64,000 nt of DNA from Bacillota bacterium (GCA_023415835.1 JAEZJK010000083.1:1-64000); one strand, 5' to 3'. Positions 16,793-26,499 are shown, counted from the first letter of the stretch. Program-made: numbers and translations. Notes: a model not told the origin generated them from the letters alone.

Positions 16793-17994
16793 TATGGTTT
16801 CATATCTCCAACTGTAACCGTAACCTCTTCTAGTTCGCTGCCCCGGTAATATTCCAACTTAAGCTTGGTCCCGATCTTATACTTCCCGATTACCTCGCGA
16901 AAATCGTCCGCTCCAAGAGTTCGCCCGTTTATCTTGACGATAATATCTCCAGGAAGCAAACCGGCCAGATGCGCCGGAGCGTTTTTAATGACTCTCCCGA
17001 TTAAGATCCCGTTCTCAGTCGGCAACTTTCGTTGTAACCCATATTCCAAAACTCTTACATTTTCGGGAGTTAAGATAATATAACCGATTCCTATCCCGGG
17101 ACGGCTGACATAACCCTTGGAAATTAGCTGATCTGCTACAGTCCTAGCAGTATTGCTGGGAATCGCTAGCCCAATCCCCTGTGAGTTAGCAACTATTAAG
17201 GTATTAATGCCAATGATATTACCTTTGCTATCTAGTAACGGACCGCCGGAATTACCGGCATTAATTGAGGCATCGGTTTGAATCATATTCCGCATCTCAA
17301 GGTCATTATTAACCTTTACCCTTCTTCCCTTGGCGCTGACTACCCCTACGGTAACCGTATTTTTCAAGTTTTCTGCCAGCGGGTTCCCGATGGCGATCGC
17401 CACTTGCCCCTCCTGAACTTTATCGGAGTTAGCCCATTTAGGGATCGGAAGATTGTTGTGATCGATCTTTAGGACCGCCAGATCGGTCTGGGGGTCAGAC
17501 CCTACCAACTTCGCCGGATATGATTTGCCATCCCCCAGGACCACCAAGATTTGATCCGCTGCCGCCGCCCCCTTCAGGCCGCTGATCACATGGTTATTAG
17601 TCAATAAATAGCCATCATTGCGGTAAATCACCCCGGAACCCAAACCCTGAATATTTCTTACCTCCGGACCGGAAAAAAAGTCAAAATCTTCCACCACGGT
17701 ATTGGTGGTAATCATCACCACCGAAGGGCTGACCCGTTTTACCACATCAATCGTTGCTTTTTCATATTCATTCAAAGAGGGCCAAGGATCTGGGATCTTA
17801 GGCTGTTCTTCGATTTGAACCTGTTGTGCCGGCTGGGGTTCCGGTTGAACCGGGGCCGTGTTGACCAGGGCCGATCCAAATCCGGTAAATCTAACCGCAA
17901 TCACCACCATCAATGCGCCAACAATACCGGCGATCAGCGCTGTGATAACATATGGAACCTGGCGCTCATGCATGTCGAACCGGAACTGATTCAT
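16792..17994 (-). CDS. HtrA/DegP-like membrane-anchored serine protease with PDZ domain
   Basis: A 400-residue protein has an N-terminal membrane segment (about residues 14-36), a Pro/Gln/Glu-rich linker, a trypsin-like protease domain and one C-terminal PDZ domain. The catalytic triad is visible: His in 'YLLTNNHVISG', Asp in 'DPQTDLAVLKI' and Ser in 'SINAGNSGGPLLD'. The PDZ domain begins near residue 295 ('PGIGIGYIILTPENVRVLEY') and contains 'APAHLAGLLPGDIIVKINGR'. The protease should face the outside of the cell and degrade or refold damaged exported proteins. Gene context does not fix the exact paralogue (HtrA, HtrB or YyxA type). The region upstream holds a striking 100-nt inverted repeat. 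Confidence 0.92.
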   Translation of the reverse strand: MNQFRFDMHERQVPYVITALIAGIVGALMVVIAVRFTGFGSALVNTAPVQPEPQPAQQVQIEEQPKIPDPWPSLNEYEKATIDVVKRVSPSVVMITTNTVVEDFDFFSGPEVRNIQGLGSGVIYRNDGYLLTNNHVISGLKGAAAADQILVVLGDGKSYPAKLVGSDPQTDLAVLKIDHNNLPIPKWANSDKVQEGQVAIAIGNPLAENLKNTVTVGVVSAKGRRVKVNNDLEMRNMIQTDASINAGNSGGPLLDSKGNIIGINTLIVANSQGIGLAIPSNTARTVADQLISKGYVSRPGIGIGYIILTPENVRVLEYGLQRKLPTENGILIGRVIKNAPAHLAGLLPGDIIVKINGRTLGADDFREVIGKYKIGTKLKLEYYRGSELEEVTVTVGDMKP

Positions 17995-18017
17995 TCTAGA
18001 ATTCCTCCGTTAATAAT

Positions 18018-18117
18018 TCTACTTCGGTAAATTTGAACTTACGTTTTGAAAATAACGCGTTAACCCGTTAGCGATTATTTTCAAAACGCTTTATAATACT
18101 GAATTTACCGAAGTAGA
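18018..18117. repeat. 100-nt nested inverted repeat
   Basis: Outer arms of 16 bp (18018-18033 and 18102-18117, TCTACTTCGGTAAATT and its exact complement) enclose inner arms of 14 bp (18042-18055 and 18075-18088, CGTTTTGAAAATAA and its exact complement), with further partial pairing at the tip. The whole folds into one long hairpin just upstream of the htrA-type gene and downstream of nothing else. It may be a small non-autonomous mobile element, a regulatory RNA or both. Confidence 0.8.
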
Positions 18118-18183
18118 TATATAGGGCTTTTTCATTATCGGGCATAGTAGGTTGAAAAAACCTTCTGTAAATATTAACGCCTT

Positions 18184-18879
18184 TTATTTACTCTCAGTTC
18201 CCCCGGGCCGCATTTGGTAAATATCAATTTGAGAGGTTTTTTTCTCATAAATTACCGGAACTCGGGATTGCTTCACCGACCAGCCCCGCTCCATCAAAGA
18301 TAATACAAACTCTAAAGCATAATCCCTGCCGGGATCGGCCAGCCAAACCATTCCGGCTGGTTTTAACGAATTGGAGATTACCATACTTAAATCATCATGC
18401 AGTGTTTTTTCATAAAGGATATCCGCTCCGATTATTATGTCAAATCGGCCGATTGGCGGAAAGCGGCGCCAATCAGCCAACAATAATCGGGGTTCCGATA
18501 ACCCGTTCCGTAAAGAATTAACCCTAATAAACTGTAGAGCCGCTTCCATATAATCCGTTTGCAGGATATTAGCCCCGGCTAGCCTAGCGGCAATACCAGC
18601 CAGGCCAATACCGGCACCTAGCTCCAAAACAGACCGGCCCTGAAGCAAATAACGATTATTAAAGATATAGCGGGCCAAGCCGAGAGACGCCGGCCACAAT
18701 TCCGCCCAAAACGGGATTTGGTCAGCGTCGGTTACCCCTTCTAATAGTTCATCTAAGTCGGCCACTTTGATTAATTCGAGCGATTGGCCGCTGAATTCCA
18801 CCGGTACAGTTTGCAACCGAAAATTTCGATCCAATTCTTGATATAGTTCTTCTTCGGCTGTCGCGGCTTGGAGGATCAA
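18184..18879 (-). CDS. Class I SAM-dependent methyltransferase, METTL21/ETFB-lysine type
   Basis: A 231-residue protein matches family-16 (METTL21-like) protein lysine methyltransferases: 'IPFWAELWPASLGLARYI' is the usual entry, motif I is 'SVLELGAGIGLAGIAARLAG', and 'FDIIIGADILYE' (motif IV, with the D-I-L-Y-E sequence) follows. It probably methylates a protein, but the target is unknown. The start overlaps the stop of the phosphohexomutase gene by 4 nt (18876-18879), so they are co-translated. Confidence 0.8.
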   Translation of the reverse strand: MILQAATAEEELYQELDRNFRLQTVPVEFSGQSLELIKVADLDELLEGVTDADQIPFWAELWPASLGLARYIFNNRYLLQGRSVLELGAGIGLAGIAARLAGANILQTDYMEAALQFIRVNSLRNGLSEPRLLLADWRRFPPIGRFDIIIGADILYEKTLHDDLSMVISNSLKPAGMVWLADPGRDYALEFVLSLMERGWSVKQSRVPVIYEKKTSQIDIYQMRPGGTESK

Positions 18880-20291
18880 GCGGTTTTACCCCATTGATCC
18901 ACCAATTGCCGGACATTAGCGATTAATTCTTCCAGTTCCCCGGTACTGTTTGCCTCAAAATATATCCGAATCAATGGTTCAGTTCCGGAAGGCCGGATCA
19001 GAAACCAGCTCCCGTTATCTAAAATGAATTTAAAACCGTCGATTTTTCGAATTTCCCTTATTTTTACGGTTCCGATCCGCTCTAAAGATGTTGTTTTACA
19101 CTTTTCTAAAATAGCCGCTTTTGCGGGTTCTGCTAGATGAATATCCAATCTTTGGGTAAAGAATTGGCCAACCTTGGCATATAAATCCGCTAGTGCCGCC
19201 AATAGCGGCTTACCGGTAACCGCCCGTAGCTCCGCCATTAAAGCGCAAGCCAAAATCCCGTCCTTTTCCGGGAGATGCCCTTGGATACTCAAGCCCCCGC
19301 TCTCCTCACCACCAATGATCACCGGTTTAGTCCGCATCATCTCTCCGATGTACTTGAATCCTACCGGCGTCTCAACTACTTCCACTCCATACAGTTCCCC
19401 CAAACGGTCAATCATATGGGTAGTGGCAACCGACCGGGCGACAATTCCCTTCAGGCCTCGATTGGTAATTAAATGCCACATCAATAAAGAAATCACCTGA
19501 TTGGCGTTTAAATAGGAACCATCGCTGTCCACAATCCCAAAACGGTCCGCGTCGCCATCAGTCGCTAAGCCAATTGAATTCTCCCTGGACTTTACCAAGG
19601 CCATCAGTTCTCCTAAAAACTTGTCTTGCGGGTCAGGCATGGACCCTCCGAAAAGAGGGTCACGTCGGTTGTGAATCTCCTTTACCGAGCATTCCTTAAG
19701 TAATTCGGCAAGATAACTCCGGCCGGTGGCATACATCGGATCAATCACCAAATTAAGATTGGCTTTTTTAATGGCACCCACATTAACTAATTGCTGTAAC
19801 TGCTTTAAATAGGCTTCGGTAGGGTCAAATCTGGTAATCAATTGAGGGGCCGGTTGCCTAAAAACCTTTTCCACTCCCGGGCTTTTCTCCAGATTAGCTT
19901 CGATTGCCTTAGTAATTTCAAGCGACGCCGGTCCGGCATATTCCGGAATAAACTTAATTCCGTTATATTCAGGCGGATTATGGCTTGCCGTAAACATGAC
20001 CGCCCCAAAAGCTTGATAGTGGGTTACTGCAAAGGCGATTACCGGAGTGGGAAAGTCCCGTTCACCTAGATAAACTTTAATTCCTTGCGAGGCGAGAATC
20101 TCGGCCGCTTCTTTGGCAAAAAAGTCCGAAAAAAATCTGGCATCATACCCCACAACTACGCCACGGCCTTCACCCTGGTTATCCTTGGTGTATTGGCCAA
20201 TAGCCTCCACTACTCGCCGTACATTTGGCAAATTGAAACGGTCGTACATTAAATCGCGCCAACCGTCAGTCCCGAATTTGATCTCCGACAT
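18876..20291 (-). CDS. Phosphoglucomutase/phosphomannomutase family protein
   Basis: The 471-residue alpha-D-phosphohexomutase has all four signature loops: the early 'FGTDGWRDL', the phosphoserine loop 'MFTASHNPPEYNG' (active Ser), the Mg2+ loop 'DGDADRFG' and the sugar- and phosphate-binding loops 'GGEESGGL' and 'IRPSGTEPLIRIYF'. It interconverts hexose 6- and 1-phosphates. Whether glucose, mannose or both are used cannot be decided, and the length is close to the archaeal/bacterial PMM/PGM group. The ATG at 20291 has AAGGAGG 7 nt upstream; a TTG immediately before it is a less likely start. Confidence 0.92.
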   Translation of the reverse strand: MSEIKFGTDGWRDLMYDRFNLPNVRRVVEAIGQYTKDNQGEGRGVVVGYDARFFSDFFAKEAAEILASQGIKVYLGERDFPTPVIAFAVTHYQAFGAVMFTASHNPPEYNGIKFIPEYAGPASLEITKAIEANLEKSPGVEKVFRQPAPQLITRFDPTEAYLKQLQQLVNVGAIKKANLNLVIDPMYATGRSYLAELLKECSVKEIHNRRDPLFGGSMPDPQDKFLGELMALVKSRENSIGLATDGDADRFGIVDSDGSYLNANQVISLLMWHLITNRGLKGIVARSVATTHMIDRLGELYGVEVVETPVGFKYIGEMMRTKPVIIGGEESGGLSIQGHLPEKDGILACALMAELRAVTGKPLLAALADLYAKVGQFFTQRLDIHLAEPAKAAILEKCKTTSLERIGTVKIREIRKIDGFKFILDNGSWFLIRPSGTEPLIRIYFEANSTGELEELIANVRQLVDQWGKTA

Positions 20292-20324
20292 CAAAACTCC
20301 TCCTTGAAAATTTCTAAGTATTAG

Positions 20325-20386
20325 TCCACGTCAGCTTCTGCTTGATCCCCATGGAATTATTAAACGACGTGAATCAACATACGACG
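20325..20386. repeat. Dispersed intergenic repeat, copy D (divergent)
   Basis: This copy starts CCACGTCAGCTTCTG and ends with a GACGTGAATC-like arm. It matches the copies at 30231, 56274 and 62816 over about 60 nt but with more substitutions. The inverted terminal arms CCACGTCA/TGACGTGG are only partly kept. Confidence 0.5.
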
Positions 20387-20919
20387 TAAGTATTTTCTAG
20401 GTAACCGCCCACTCCGGCTTATCTGGGGACATGAAAGGATGAAAGACCGATCTTTAATTCTTGCCAATTGCCTCTTGTATATTTTTACCGAATACTCCAT
20501 ACTTATAACTCGGCCTCCGAATTGGATTCGTACCGGAATCCAATCGGCAACTCCGAATAACATCTATATATTCTTCATTTTCCATCTGTCTCCTTTTTAG
20601 GGCGCTGAAAAGTTTGCCATCAGCAATCTCTAGTGATCAGGACAAAGAAACAGTTCCACCACCATCTAATATCACATATTTTATTGTTAGATAACTAACT
20701 CTCCCATTAAAAAAGCTTGAAAACCATAAATCTATGGGAAATAAAACTAAAGTCTAAATTCAACCCTATCCCTTAAATGGTATTAACTTGCCATACGGGC
20801 TTAAACAATTGGCTCCGAAAGAAGCTTGAAGGGTGAATAGTGAATTGCCTCCTATAGCTGTATCAAACTTCACATTTCACAATTCTTTAAGGGCAGGGGA
20901 TCCGGTTTTAGGCAGTTTA
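20387..20919. other. Intergenic region without a supported gene
   Basis: Frames in this stretch are short, lack ribosome sites and show no family resemblance. It lies between the phosphohexomutase gene, which reads away to the left, and the rightward small ORF at 20937, and presumably holds both promoters. Confidence 0.5.
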
Positions 20920-20936
20920 AAAAGGAGGTGGTACTG

Positions 20937-21314
20937 ATGAGTCGTCGTCATTCGGAAGAACCTGATACCGATTTGAAACAGATCCAAGCTTCCCCGGAAG
21001 AATCTAACCCGTTTTTATCCAAGAATGACTTAACCTTATTAACAATGGCTTCCCCGTTTTTGAGCGCTAACGGTCAAAAATTAATCTCCTTTTTTGTTAA
21101 CTTCAACCAAAGTCCGGTTCAATCACCTGTTTTTAGCGGGTTAAATCAACTTGGTAATTCCGACGGTAATAAACTGCTCCAGGAATTACTCCCCGCCATC
21201 CTCGGCTTAGTCGGTAAAATAGACCAAGGAGATTTAGATCCGGGCTTATTTACATCGTTGCTAGGAATGATGAAAAACAGCACTACGCCTTCCAGCCAAG
21301 ATGCGGCTAATTAA
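20937..21314 (+). CDS. Hypothetical small protein
   Basis: A 125-residue protein with a strong site AAAGGAGG 8 nt before the ATG at 20937, so translation is likely. It has an acidic N-terminus, then 'LSKNDLTLLTMASPFLSANG', a phenylalanine-rich segment ('KLISFFVNFNQ') and a hydrophobic helix 'LLQELLPAILGLVGKI', ending in a Ser/Thr-rich tail. It has no signal peptide and I recognise no family. It stands alone on the plus strand and converges on spoVT, from which two hairpins separate it. Confidence 0.65.
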   Translation: MSRRHSEEPDTDLKQIQASPEESNPFLSKNDLTLLTMASPFLSANGQKLISFFVNFNQSPVQSPVFSGLNQLGNSDGNKLLQELLPAILGLVGKIDQGDLDPGLFTSLLGMMKNSTTPSSQDAAN

Positions 21315-21340
21315 TAAAGGAAGCTCTTTAACAGTGTTAA

Positions 21341-21367
21341 AGAAAAAAGAGGATTATAAAATCCTCT
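21341..21367 (-). terminator. Hairpin terminator, leftward (second behind spoVT)
   Basis: The stem AGAGGATT/AATCCTCT has a 4-nt loop, and its minus-strand 3' side runs into a T-rich stretch. It would back up the hairpin at 21428-21452 for leftward transcription. Confidence 0.6.
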
Positions 21368-21427
21368 AAGCATAATCACATTTCTTGTAATCACCTGGAG
21401 TTATATCTACATTGTAATCAATAAAAC

Positions 21428-21452
21428 AAAGTGGGGTGGCTAACCCCACTTT
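21428..21452 (-). terminator. Terminator behind spoVT
   Basis: A 9-bp stem AAAGTGGGG/CCCCACTTT encloses a 7-nt loop and lies 20 nt after the spoVT stop. The symmetric A/T flanks could also let it act on rightward transcripts from the small ORF. Confidence 0.75.
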
Positions 21453-21472
21453 AACATTACTATCTTAATCAA

Positions 21473-22036
21473 TTATTGCTCCATCTGTTTGGCAAGAAAA
21501 CCAGCCGCGGTTTCGGCAATTTTCACTTCCAAATCACCCATAACCACATTTGGTTCCTTACTGGATAGGATTACTGCGCCGATTGGATCCCCTTCGGCAA
21601 TAATCGGGGCAATAACCTGAGCCGTAAACTTACATTTACCTTCGTCTTCTTTTACCGGGCAGGCGTCACAATATTTATGTTCGCCCGGTTTTGGCATTAA
21701 TACCACTTTTCGGTCTTCGATCGCTTTTTCAACTGCCCTGGAGATCGGTTTGTCCAGAAACTCTTTCTTCGCTGCGCCTGCTACGGCGATTACCATATCC
21801 CGGTCAGCAATACAAGCAATATGTCCGGTTGACTCGTATAGAGAATCGGCGTATTCTTTTGCAAAATCTCCTAGTTCACCGATTGGAGAGTATTTTTTGA
21901 GGATTACCTCCCCTTCCCGGTCAACAAAAATCTCCAACGGGTCGCCCTCTCGAATCCGTAAAGTTCTCCGGATTTCCTTGGGGATGACCACTCGGCCTAA
22001 ATCATCTATCCGCCGTACTATTCCGGTCGCCTTCAT
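21473..22036 (-). CDS. spoVT: SpoVT, AbrB-type sporulation regulator
   Basis: The 187-residue protein has the swapped-hairpin AbrB DNA-binding domain at residues 1-50 ('TGIVRRIDDLGRVVIPKEIR') and a GAF-like domain from about residue 55. It contains 'CDACPVKEDEGKCKF' with three cysteines. Length and both domains match SpoVT, which acts in the forespore of spore-formers, usually under sigma-G control, to adjust late forespore genes. The gene is downstream of mfd, a conserved neighbourhood in Bacillota (mfd-spoVT). Confidence 0.93.
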   Translation of the reverse strand: MKATGIVRRIDDLGRVVIPKEIRRTLRIREGDPLEIFVDREGEVILKKYSPIGELGDFAKEYADSLYESTGHIACIADRDMVIAVAGAAKKEFLDKPISRAVEKAIEDRKVVLMPKPGEHKYCDACPVKEDEGKCKFTAQVIAPIIAEGDPIGAVILSSKEPNVVMGDLEVKIAETAAGFLAKQMEQ

Positions 22037-22440
22037 CCCCCATTCCCCCCTTTTCTAAACCTGTTTTTTGAATTTGGTGTCAGAGGACCTGCCACCCGTC
22101 TACCTCTAAATAATCTTTAGTTTGGGACTACTTTATTGATAGTATATAGTTAAATTTATACTTTTATTCATTAGGCTAGCTTCATAATTGCCCTGGTTTT
22201 TACTTTTGGTCCAATATATAGCGGCTTTTAAATTTTACTCTCAAATTGCCACTATAAGTAACTGGTAAAGGAATTTACGAAACTGCTTAATTTTTTATTT
22301 CAAAACCTAATCTATACTCTATCAACAGGTCGCAGTTAGCTTACCCCTTTTTTAACAAACCATACTCAAATAACTGGGGTTTCTCATTAAAAATCATAAC
22401 ATCATCCCGCTTTAGGTGGGTGAAGATAGTCTCAAATCTG
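22037..22440. other. mfd-spoVT intergenic region
   Basis: This 404-nt stretch holds no gene. It is AT-rich and probably contains the spoVT promoter. A weak hairpin sits just after the mfd stop, with CCCGC and GTGGG arms, but has no T run, so it is not called a terminator. Confidence 0.5.
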
Positions 22441-25400
22441 CTACCGAAGCATTTCCAAGCTATTTACAATAACCTTCAACAAGTCTTCCGAGGCAACGCC
22501 CGCTTTCCAACGGAATACTGGAGGCCTTCCCGGTTGGTAGCGAAACTGGTTTCTGTATTTTTGGAGGATTAATAAGATTTTTTCGTAATCGACCCCTAAT
22601 CCTACATGGAGTTTACCGATTACTTCAGCCCGTTCTCTAGTAATTGAGGCGAAGCCCAATTCCCGCGCCAAAGCCTTTAATTTAGAAATGTTCAATAAGT
22701 TAGCTACCGGAGCAGCCGGCGTACCGAAACGATCAATAATTTCCCCGGTAATAGCGGTAACCTCTTGATCAGTGACGGCTCCGGCAATTTTTTTATAGAT
22801 ATCTACTTTTTGTTTACCATCAATAATATAATTCTCGGGAATATAGGCGTCTACGGGAATCTCCACTACCGGTTCGGGAAGCTCAGGCCCGGCTTCACCT
22901 TTCCGCTCCCTAATGGTCTCATCCAATAGCCTACAATAAAGCTCGAACCCTACCGCCGCAATTTGCCCATGTTGTTCCGGACCTAATAAATTACCGGCTC
23001 CCCTAATCTCCAAATCGCGCATGGCGATTTTGAAACCTGACCCCAACTCGGTAAACTCTTTAATCGCAGCCAACCTTTTCTCAGCATTCTCCGACAAGAT
23101 CTTATCTTTACGATAACAAAAATAAGCATGGGCAATCCGGTTACTCCGTCCTACCCTGCCCCGGAGTTGATATAATTGAGCCAGTCCAAACCGGTCGGAG
23201 TCATATACGATTAATGTATTAACATTACTGATATCCAAGCCGGTTTCGATAATGGTGGTACAAACCAGAATATCAGCCTCATTATCGTAAAAATCCAACA
23301 TTACCCGTTCTAATTGTTCCTCATCCATTTGCCCGTGAGCAATAGCTATTCTCGCTTTGGGAAGTAAGCTTTGTAGATATCCGGCCATCTTTTCGATGGT
23401 TTCAACTCGATTATATACAAAATAAACCTGTCCTTGGCGATCCAGTTCCCGCTGGATCGCTTCCCGAATCACTTCTTCATTATATTCCAGTACATGGGTG
23501 CGAATGGGATATCGATCCCGGGGCGGAGTCTCGATTATACTAATGTCCCTGATCCCCACCAGCGACATATGTAAAGTCCGAGGAATCGGGGTTGCCGTTA
23601 GTGTAAGCACATCAACGTTCTTACGGAGTTCTTTCAGTTTTTCCTTATGAACAACTCCGAAGCGCTGCTCTTCATCAACGATTAACAATCCCAAATCTTT
23701 AAAATGGACATCCGTTGACAATATACGGTGCGTTCCGATTACTAAATCGGTTTCACCGTTTAGGATCCCTGCAATTACTTGATTCTGCTCTTTCGCGGTT
23801 TGGAACCGGCTTAATACTTTGATATTGACCGGAAAACCGGCAAACCGTTCCCGAAAAGTTAAAAAATGCTGCTGCGCCAAAATAGTTGTCGGGACTAAGA
23901 CTCCCACTTGTTTACCGTCCATAATCGCTTTAAAGGCAGCCCGCATCGCCACTTCAGTCTTACCATAACCAACATCGCCACAGAGTAAGCGATCCATCGG
24001 CTTAGCCCGTTCCATATCCACTTTAATCTCCGCAATCGATCGCAACTGATCTTGAGTTTCTTCAAAGAAGAAACTCTCTTCAAATTCATGCTGCCAAACC
24101 GTATCTGCAGAGAACTCATGGCCAGGCGCTATTTCCCGCTGTGCATACAACTCCAACAATTCTTCGGCCAAATCCCGGATGGATTCCTTAACCCGGCTTT
24201 TAACTTTTTGCCAATCGGCGCCGCCTAATTTATTTAACTTGGGAGCGGCATCTTCAACTCCAATGTACTTCTGGAGCATATTTATCTGATCTGTCGGGAC
24301 AAACAACCGGTCTTCACCCGAATATTGGATCCTTAAATAATCGCGGCGCCCTCCGGCAATCTCCAATGTTTCAATTCCTTTATATTGCCCGATACCATGA
24401 TTGATATGTACTACATAATCTCCGACTTTTAAATCAGTGAATGAACTAAGTTTGGTCCCTTCATCGGTAAACCGGGCTTGATATTTCTTTTTCTGACGCC
24501 CGTAAATCTCAGTTTCGGTTAATAACAATAACTTACCCGGTATCCATTCCAAACCGGTTTCCAAGTCCCTAACCTCAACCCGTACCGTTTGGGCTTCGGG
24601 AGGAGTATTGGTTTCTTCGGCAACTAATGTAGAAGAAATACCGTATTCCCGTAAAATTTCCCGTAAACGGCGGGCTTTTTCCCTTAAAGCCACAACTAAT
24701 ACTATCGTCCAACCGTTTCGCAGCCGGGCATTAATCTCGTCAACCAGTTGTTCGATTTTACTATGAAATAAAGGAGGGGTCTTAAAAGGTAGCGTCAAAG
24801 TATGGGCTGAGTCCAACCCTTTAGGCGTTTTCGCCAATAATGAAAAAGACCACGGTTTTTTTGACCAAATTCGATTTTCCAGTTCTTCCAAAGCAATAAA
24901 GATCTCTCGTTCTTTCGGGAGGATCACACCTTTTTCCAAAAAATTCCCAAAAATAGCGTCGGTCTCTTCGGAAATTAATCGATAAGCATCCCTGCCTCGT
25001 ATTGGTTCATCAAGGATGATCCGGGCATCGGCCAAGTAATCTAAAAGGCTTACCAACCCCGGTTCAACCCAGGGCAAAAACTGATCGGCCCCTGGTAATT
25101 GGTGGCCTCCCGCCAACCTTTCCAAGGCCTCATTAATTTTGTTTGTTAAAGCTTCGGCTTCCGCTATGCGCCCGATATTTTCCAGGCGGGCAACTTGTTC
25201 AGTCAAGGCTTTTTCAATCAAAGGAACAGATTGCCGGAACTGATCAAGGCTCCATAAACCTTCTCTTACAGGTACTACCGAGACAGCTTCAATATTTTCG
25301 GCAGACAATTGCGTATCAACATCAAAACTACGAATCGAGTCTATTTCATCCCCAAAGAACTCCAACCGAATCGGCTGATCCTGATTGAGCGGAAAGACAT

Positions 25401-25938
25401 CCAAAATATCGCCCCGATGGCTAAATTGGCCGACGGTTTGAACTGAATCTGTCCGTTCATAACCCATTATCGTCAATCGATTTAAAAGCTCAGCCAGAGA
25501 CACTTCCATTCCCAACCGAAGCGAAATCACAAACTCTAAAAATTTGGAGGGAGGAACCAACCGGCGTTGCAAAGCTTCCCATGAAGTTACAACCACTAGA
25601 CGTTCTTGTTCTAAAATTCGGCCTAATGCTTCAACCCGTTCCGCTGTAACCTCGGGCTCATAAGCCTCTTCATGGGGGAGCAATTGGTTGCTAGGGAAAA
25701 ATGCAACATAATCCGAACCAAGCATACTTTCTAAGTCCAGGGCCAGGCGGTTGGCTTGGTTATTGCTATAACTGATGATCAGGAATTTTTGTGATTTATC
25801 CCAAACAAATCCAGCAATAGTCAGTGCTTTTTGACTACCGCTGATTCCAACGACCAAATCTTGCCTGTTACAAGTGAAATATTTTTTTACCTGTTTAAAA
25901 TCAGGATGTTGAGAAATATAAGCTGCTAAGTATCTCAT
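22441..25938 (-). CDS. mfd: Mfd, transcription-repair coupling factor
   Basis: This 1165-residue protein has the full Mfd domain order: UvrB-like N-terminal module, the RNA polymerase-interacting domain ('DYVVHINHGIGQYKGIETLE' near residue 490), a RecG-like SF2 motor with Walker A 'MDRLLCGDVGYGKTEVAMRA' near 620 and Walker B 'LLIVDEEQRFG', helicase motif 'TLTATPIPRTLHMSL', 'DRFGLAQLYQLRGRVGRSNR' (motif VI), and the C-terminal TRCF domain. It removes stalled RNA polymerase at lesions and recruits UvrA. The start at 25938 is chosen because AGGAGG precedes it; an upstream TTG would place that ribosome site inside the coding region. Confidence 0.97.
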   Translation of the reverse strand: MRYLAAYISQHPDFKQVKKYFTCNRQDLVVGISGSQKALTIAGFVWDKSQKFLIISYSNNQANRLALDLESMLGSDYVAFFPSNQLLPHEEAYEPEVTAERVEALGRILEQERLVVVTSWEALQRRLVPPSKFLEFVISLRLGMEVSLAELLNRLTIMGYERTDSVQTVGQFSHRGDILDVFPLNQDQPIRLEFFGDEIDSIRSFDVDTQLSAENIEAVSVVPVREGLWSLDQFRQSVPLIEKALTEQVARLENIGRIAEAEALTNKINEALERLAGGHQLPGADQFLPWVEPGLVSLLDYLADARIILDEPIRGRDAYRLISEETDAIFGNFLEKGVILPKEREIFIALEELENRIWSKKPWSFSLLAKTPKGLDSAHTLTLPFKTPPLFHSKIEQLVDEINARLRNGWTIVLVVALREKARRLREILREYGISSTLVAEETNTPPEAQTVRVEVRDLETGLEWIPGKLLLLTETEIYGRQKKKYQARFTDEGTKLSSFTDLKVGDYVVHINHGIGQYKGIETLEIAGGRRDYLRIQYSGEDRLFVPTDQINMLQKYIGVEDAAPKLNKLGGADWQKVKSRVKESIRDLAEELLELYAQREIAPGHEFSADTVWQHEFEESFFFEETQDQLRSIAEIKVDMERAKPMDRLLCGDVGYGKTEVAMRAAFKAIMDGKQVGVLVPTTILAQQHFLTFRERFAGFPVNIKVLSRFQTAKEQNQVIAGILNGETDLVIGTHRILSTDVHFKDLGLLIVDEEQRFGVVHKEKLKELRKNVDVLTLTATPIPRTLHMSLVGIRDISIIETPPRDRYPIRTHVLEYNEEVIREAIQRELDRQGQVYFVYNRVETIEKMAGYLQSLLPKARIAIAHGQMDEEQLERVMLDFYDNEADILVCTTIIETGLDISNVNTLIVYDSDRFGLAQLYQLRGRVGRSNRIAHAYFCYRKDKILSENAEKRLAAIKEFTELGSGFKIAMRDLEIRGAGNLLGPEQHGQIAAVGFELYCRLLDETIRERKGEAGPELPEPVVEIPVDAYIPENYIIDGKQKVDIYKKIAGAVTDQEVTAITGEIIDRFGTPAAPVANLLNISKLKALARELGFASITRERAEVIGKLHVGLGVDYEKILLILQKYRNQFRYQPGRPPVFRWKAGVASEDLLKVIVNSLEMLR

Positions 25939-26089
25939 AAATCCTCCTGGCAAAATGAAATTAGCGGCTTATGGAGCCTGGGGGATTAAACATTATATTT
26001 TATTCACCAAGCGGCCATAATTTACATCTTCAGTCGGCCGATTAACGCTAATCTTCATTTGACCGATGCCAAGTAACGAAAATGAGTAA

Positions 26090-26464
26090 TTAATCCCTAA
26101 TCAAAAGATTATTCCAGGACAAGTGGGTTACAATTGCAAAACCCCAACTAAGGGCGGACGGAATAGGAAATAAAAATAACAACCCAAAGCCAAAATGAAT
26201 TAACCCTCCGCCTATGATCAGCTTCAGGGAAAAAGGCCTCTTGAGGAGAAACGCCTCTAGCCCTCCTTCACCTAAGCCGAAAAATAAATATACTAACCAA
26301 GGCTGTAGCTGAAAAGCCAGTGCTAGAGAATACTTGATTGCCTCTTCCCCTAATGGGATTCCTAACCCGACCCTTAATTCCTGATCCCAATTTAAAAAAC
26401 GTAAAAACCGATCCCAAAGCCAAGCTAAACTTAGCCCCAGAATAACGGCGATTAATAGTCTCAT
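26090..26464 (-). CDS. Compact membrane protein, PrsW-like
   Basis: A 124-residue integral membrane protein has four hydrophobic segments. Its conserved polar residues resemble the PrsW/CPBP type of intramembrane protease: a Glu pair in 'IPLGEEAIKYSLAL', Glu residues in 'FFGLGEGGLEA', a His in 'LIHFGFGLLF', and 'VTHLSWN' at the end (compare H-x-x-W-N in PrsW). It is shorter than typical PrsW, so this is a tentative assignment. It lies between mfd and pth, both leftward, and is probably in their transcript. Confidence 0.5.
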   Translation of the reverse strand: MRLLIAVILGLSLAWLWDRFLRFLNWDQELRVGLGIPLGEEAIKYSLALAFQLQPWLVYLFFGLGEGGLEAFLLKRPFSLKLIIGGGLIHFGFGLLFLFPIPSALSWGFAIVTHLSWNNLLIRD

Positions 26465-26499
26465 TCCAAAAATATGATTGCCCGCTTTAAAATAAATAT

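Noticed and set aside
20360..20563. Leftward 67-residue frame
   Set aside because: It overlaps repeat copy D, has no ribosome site and no recognisable pattern.
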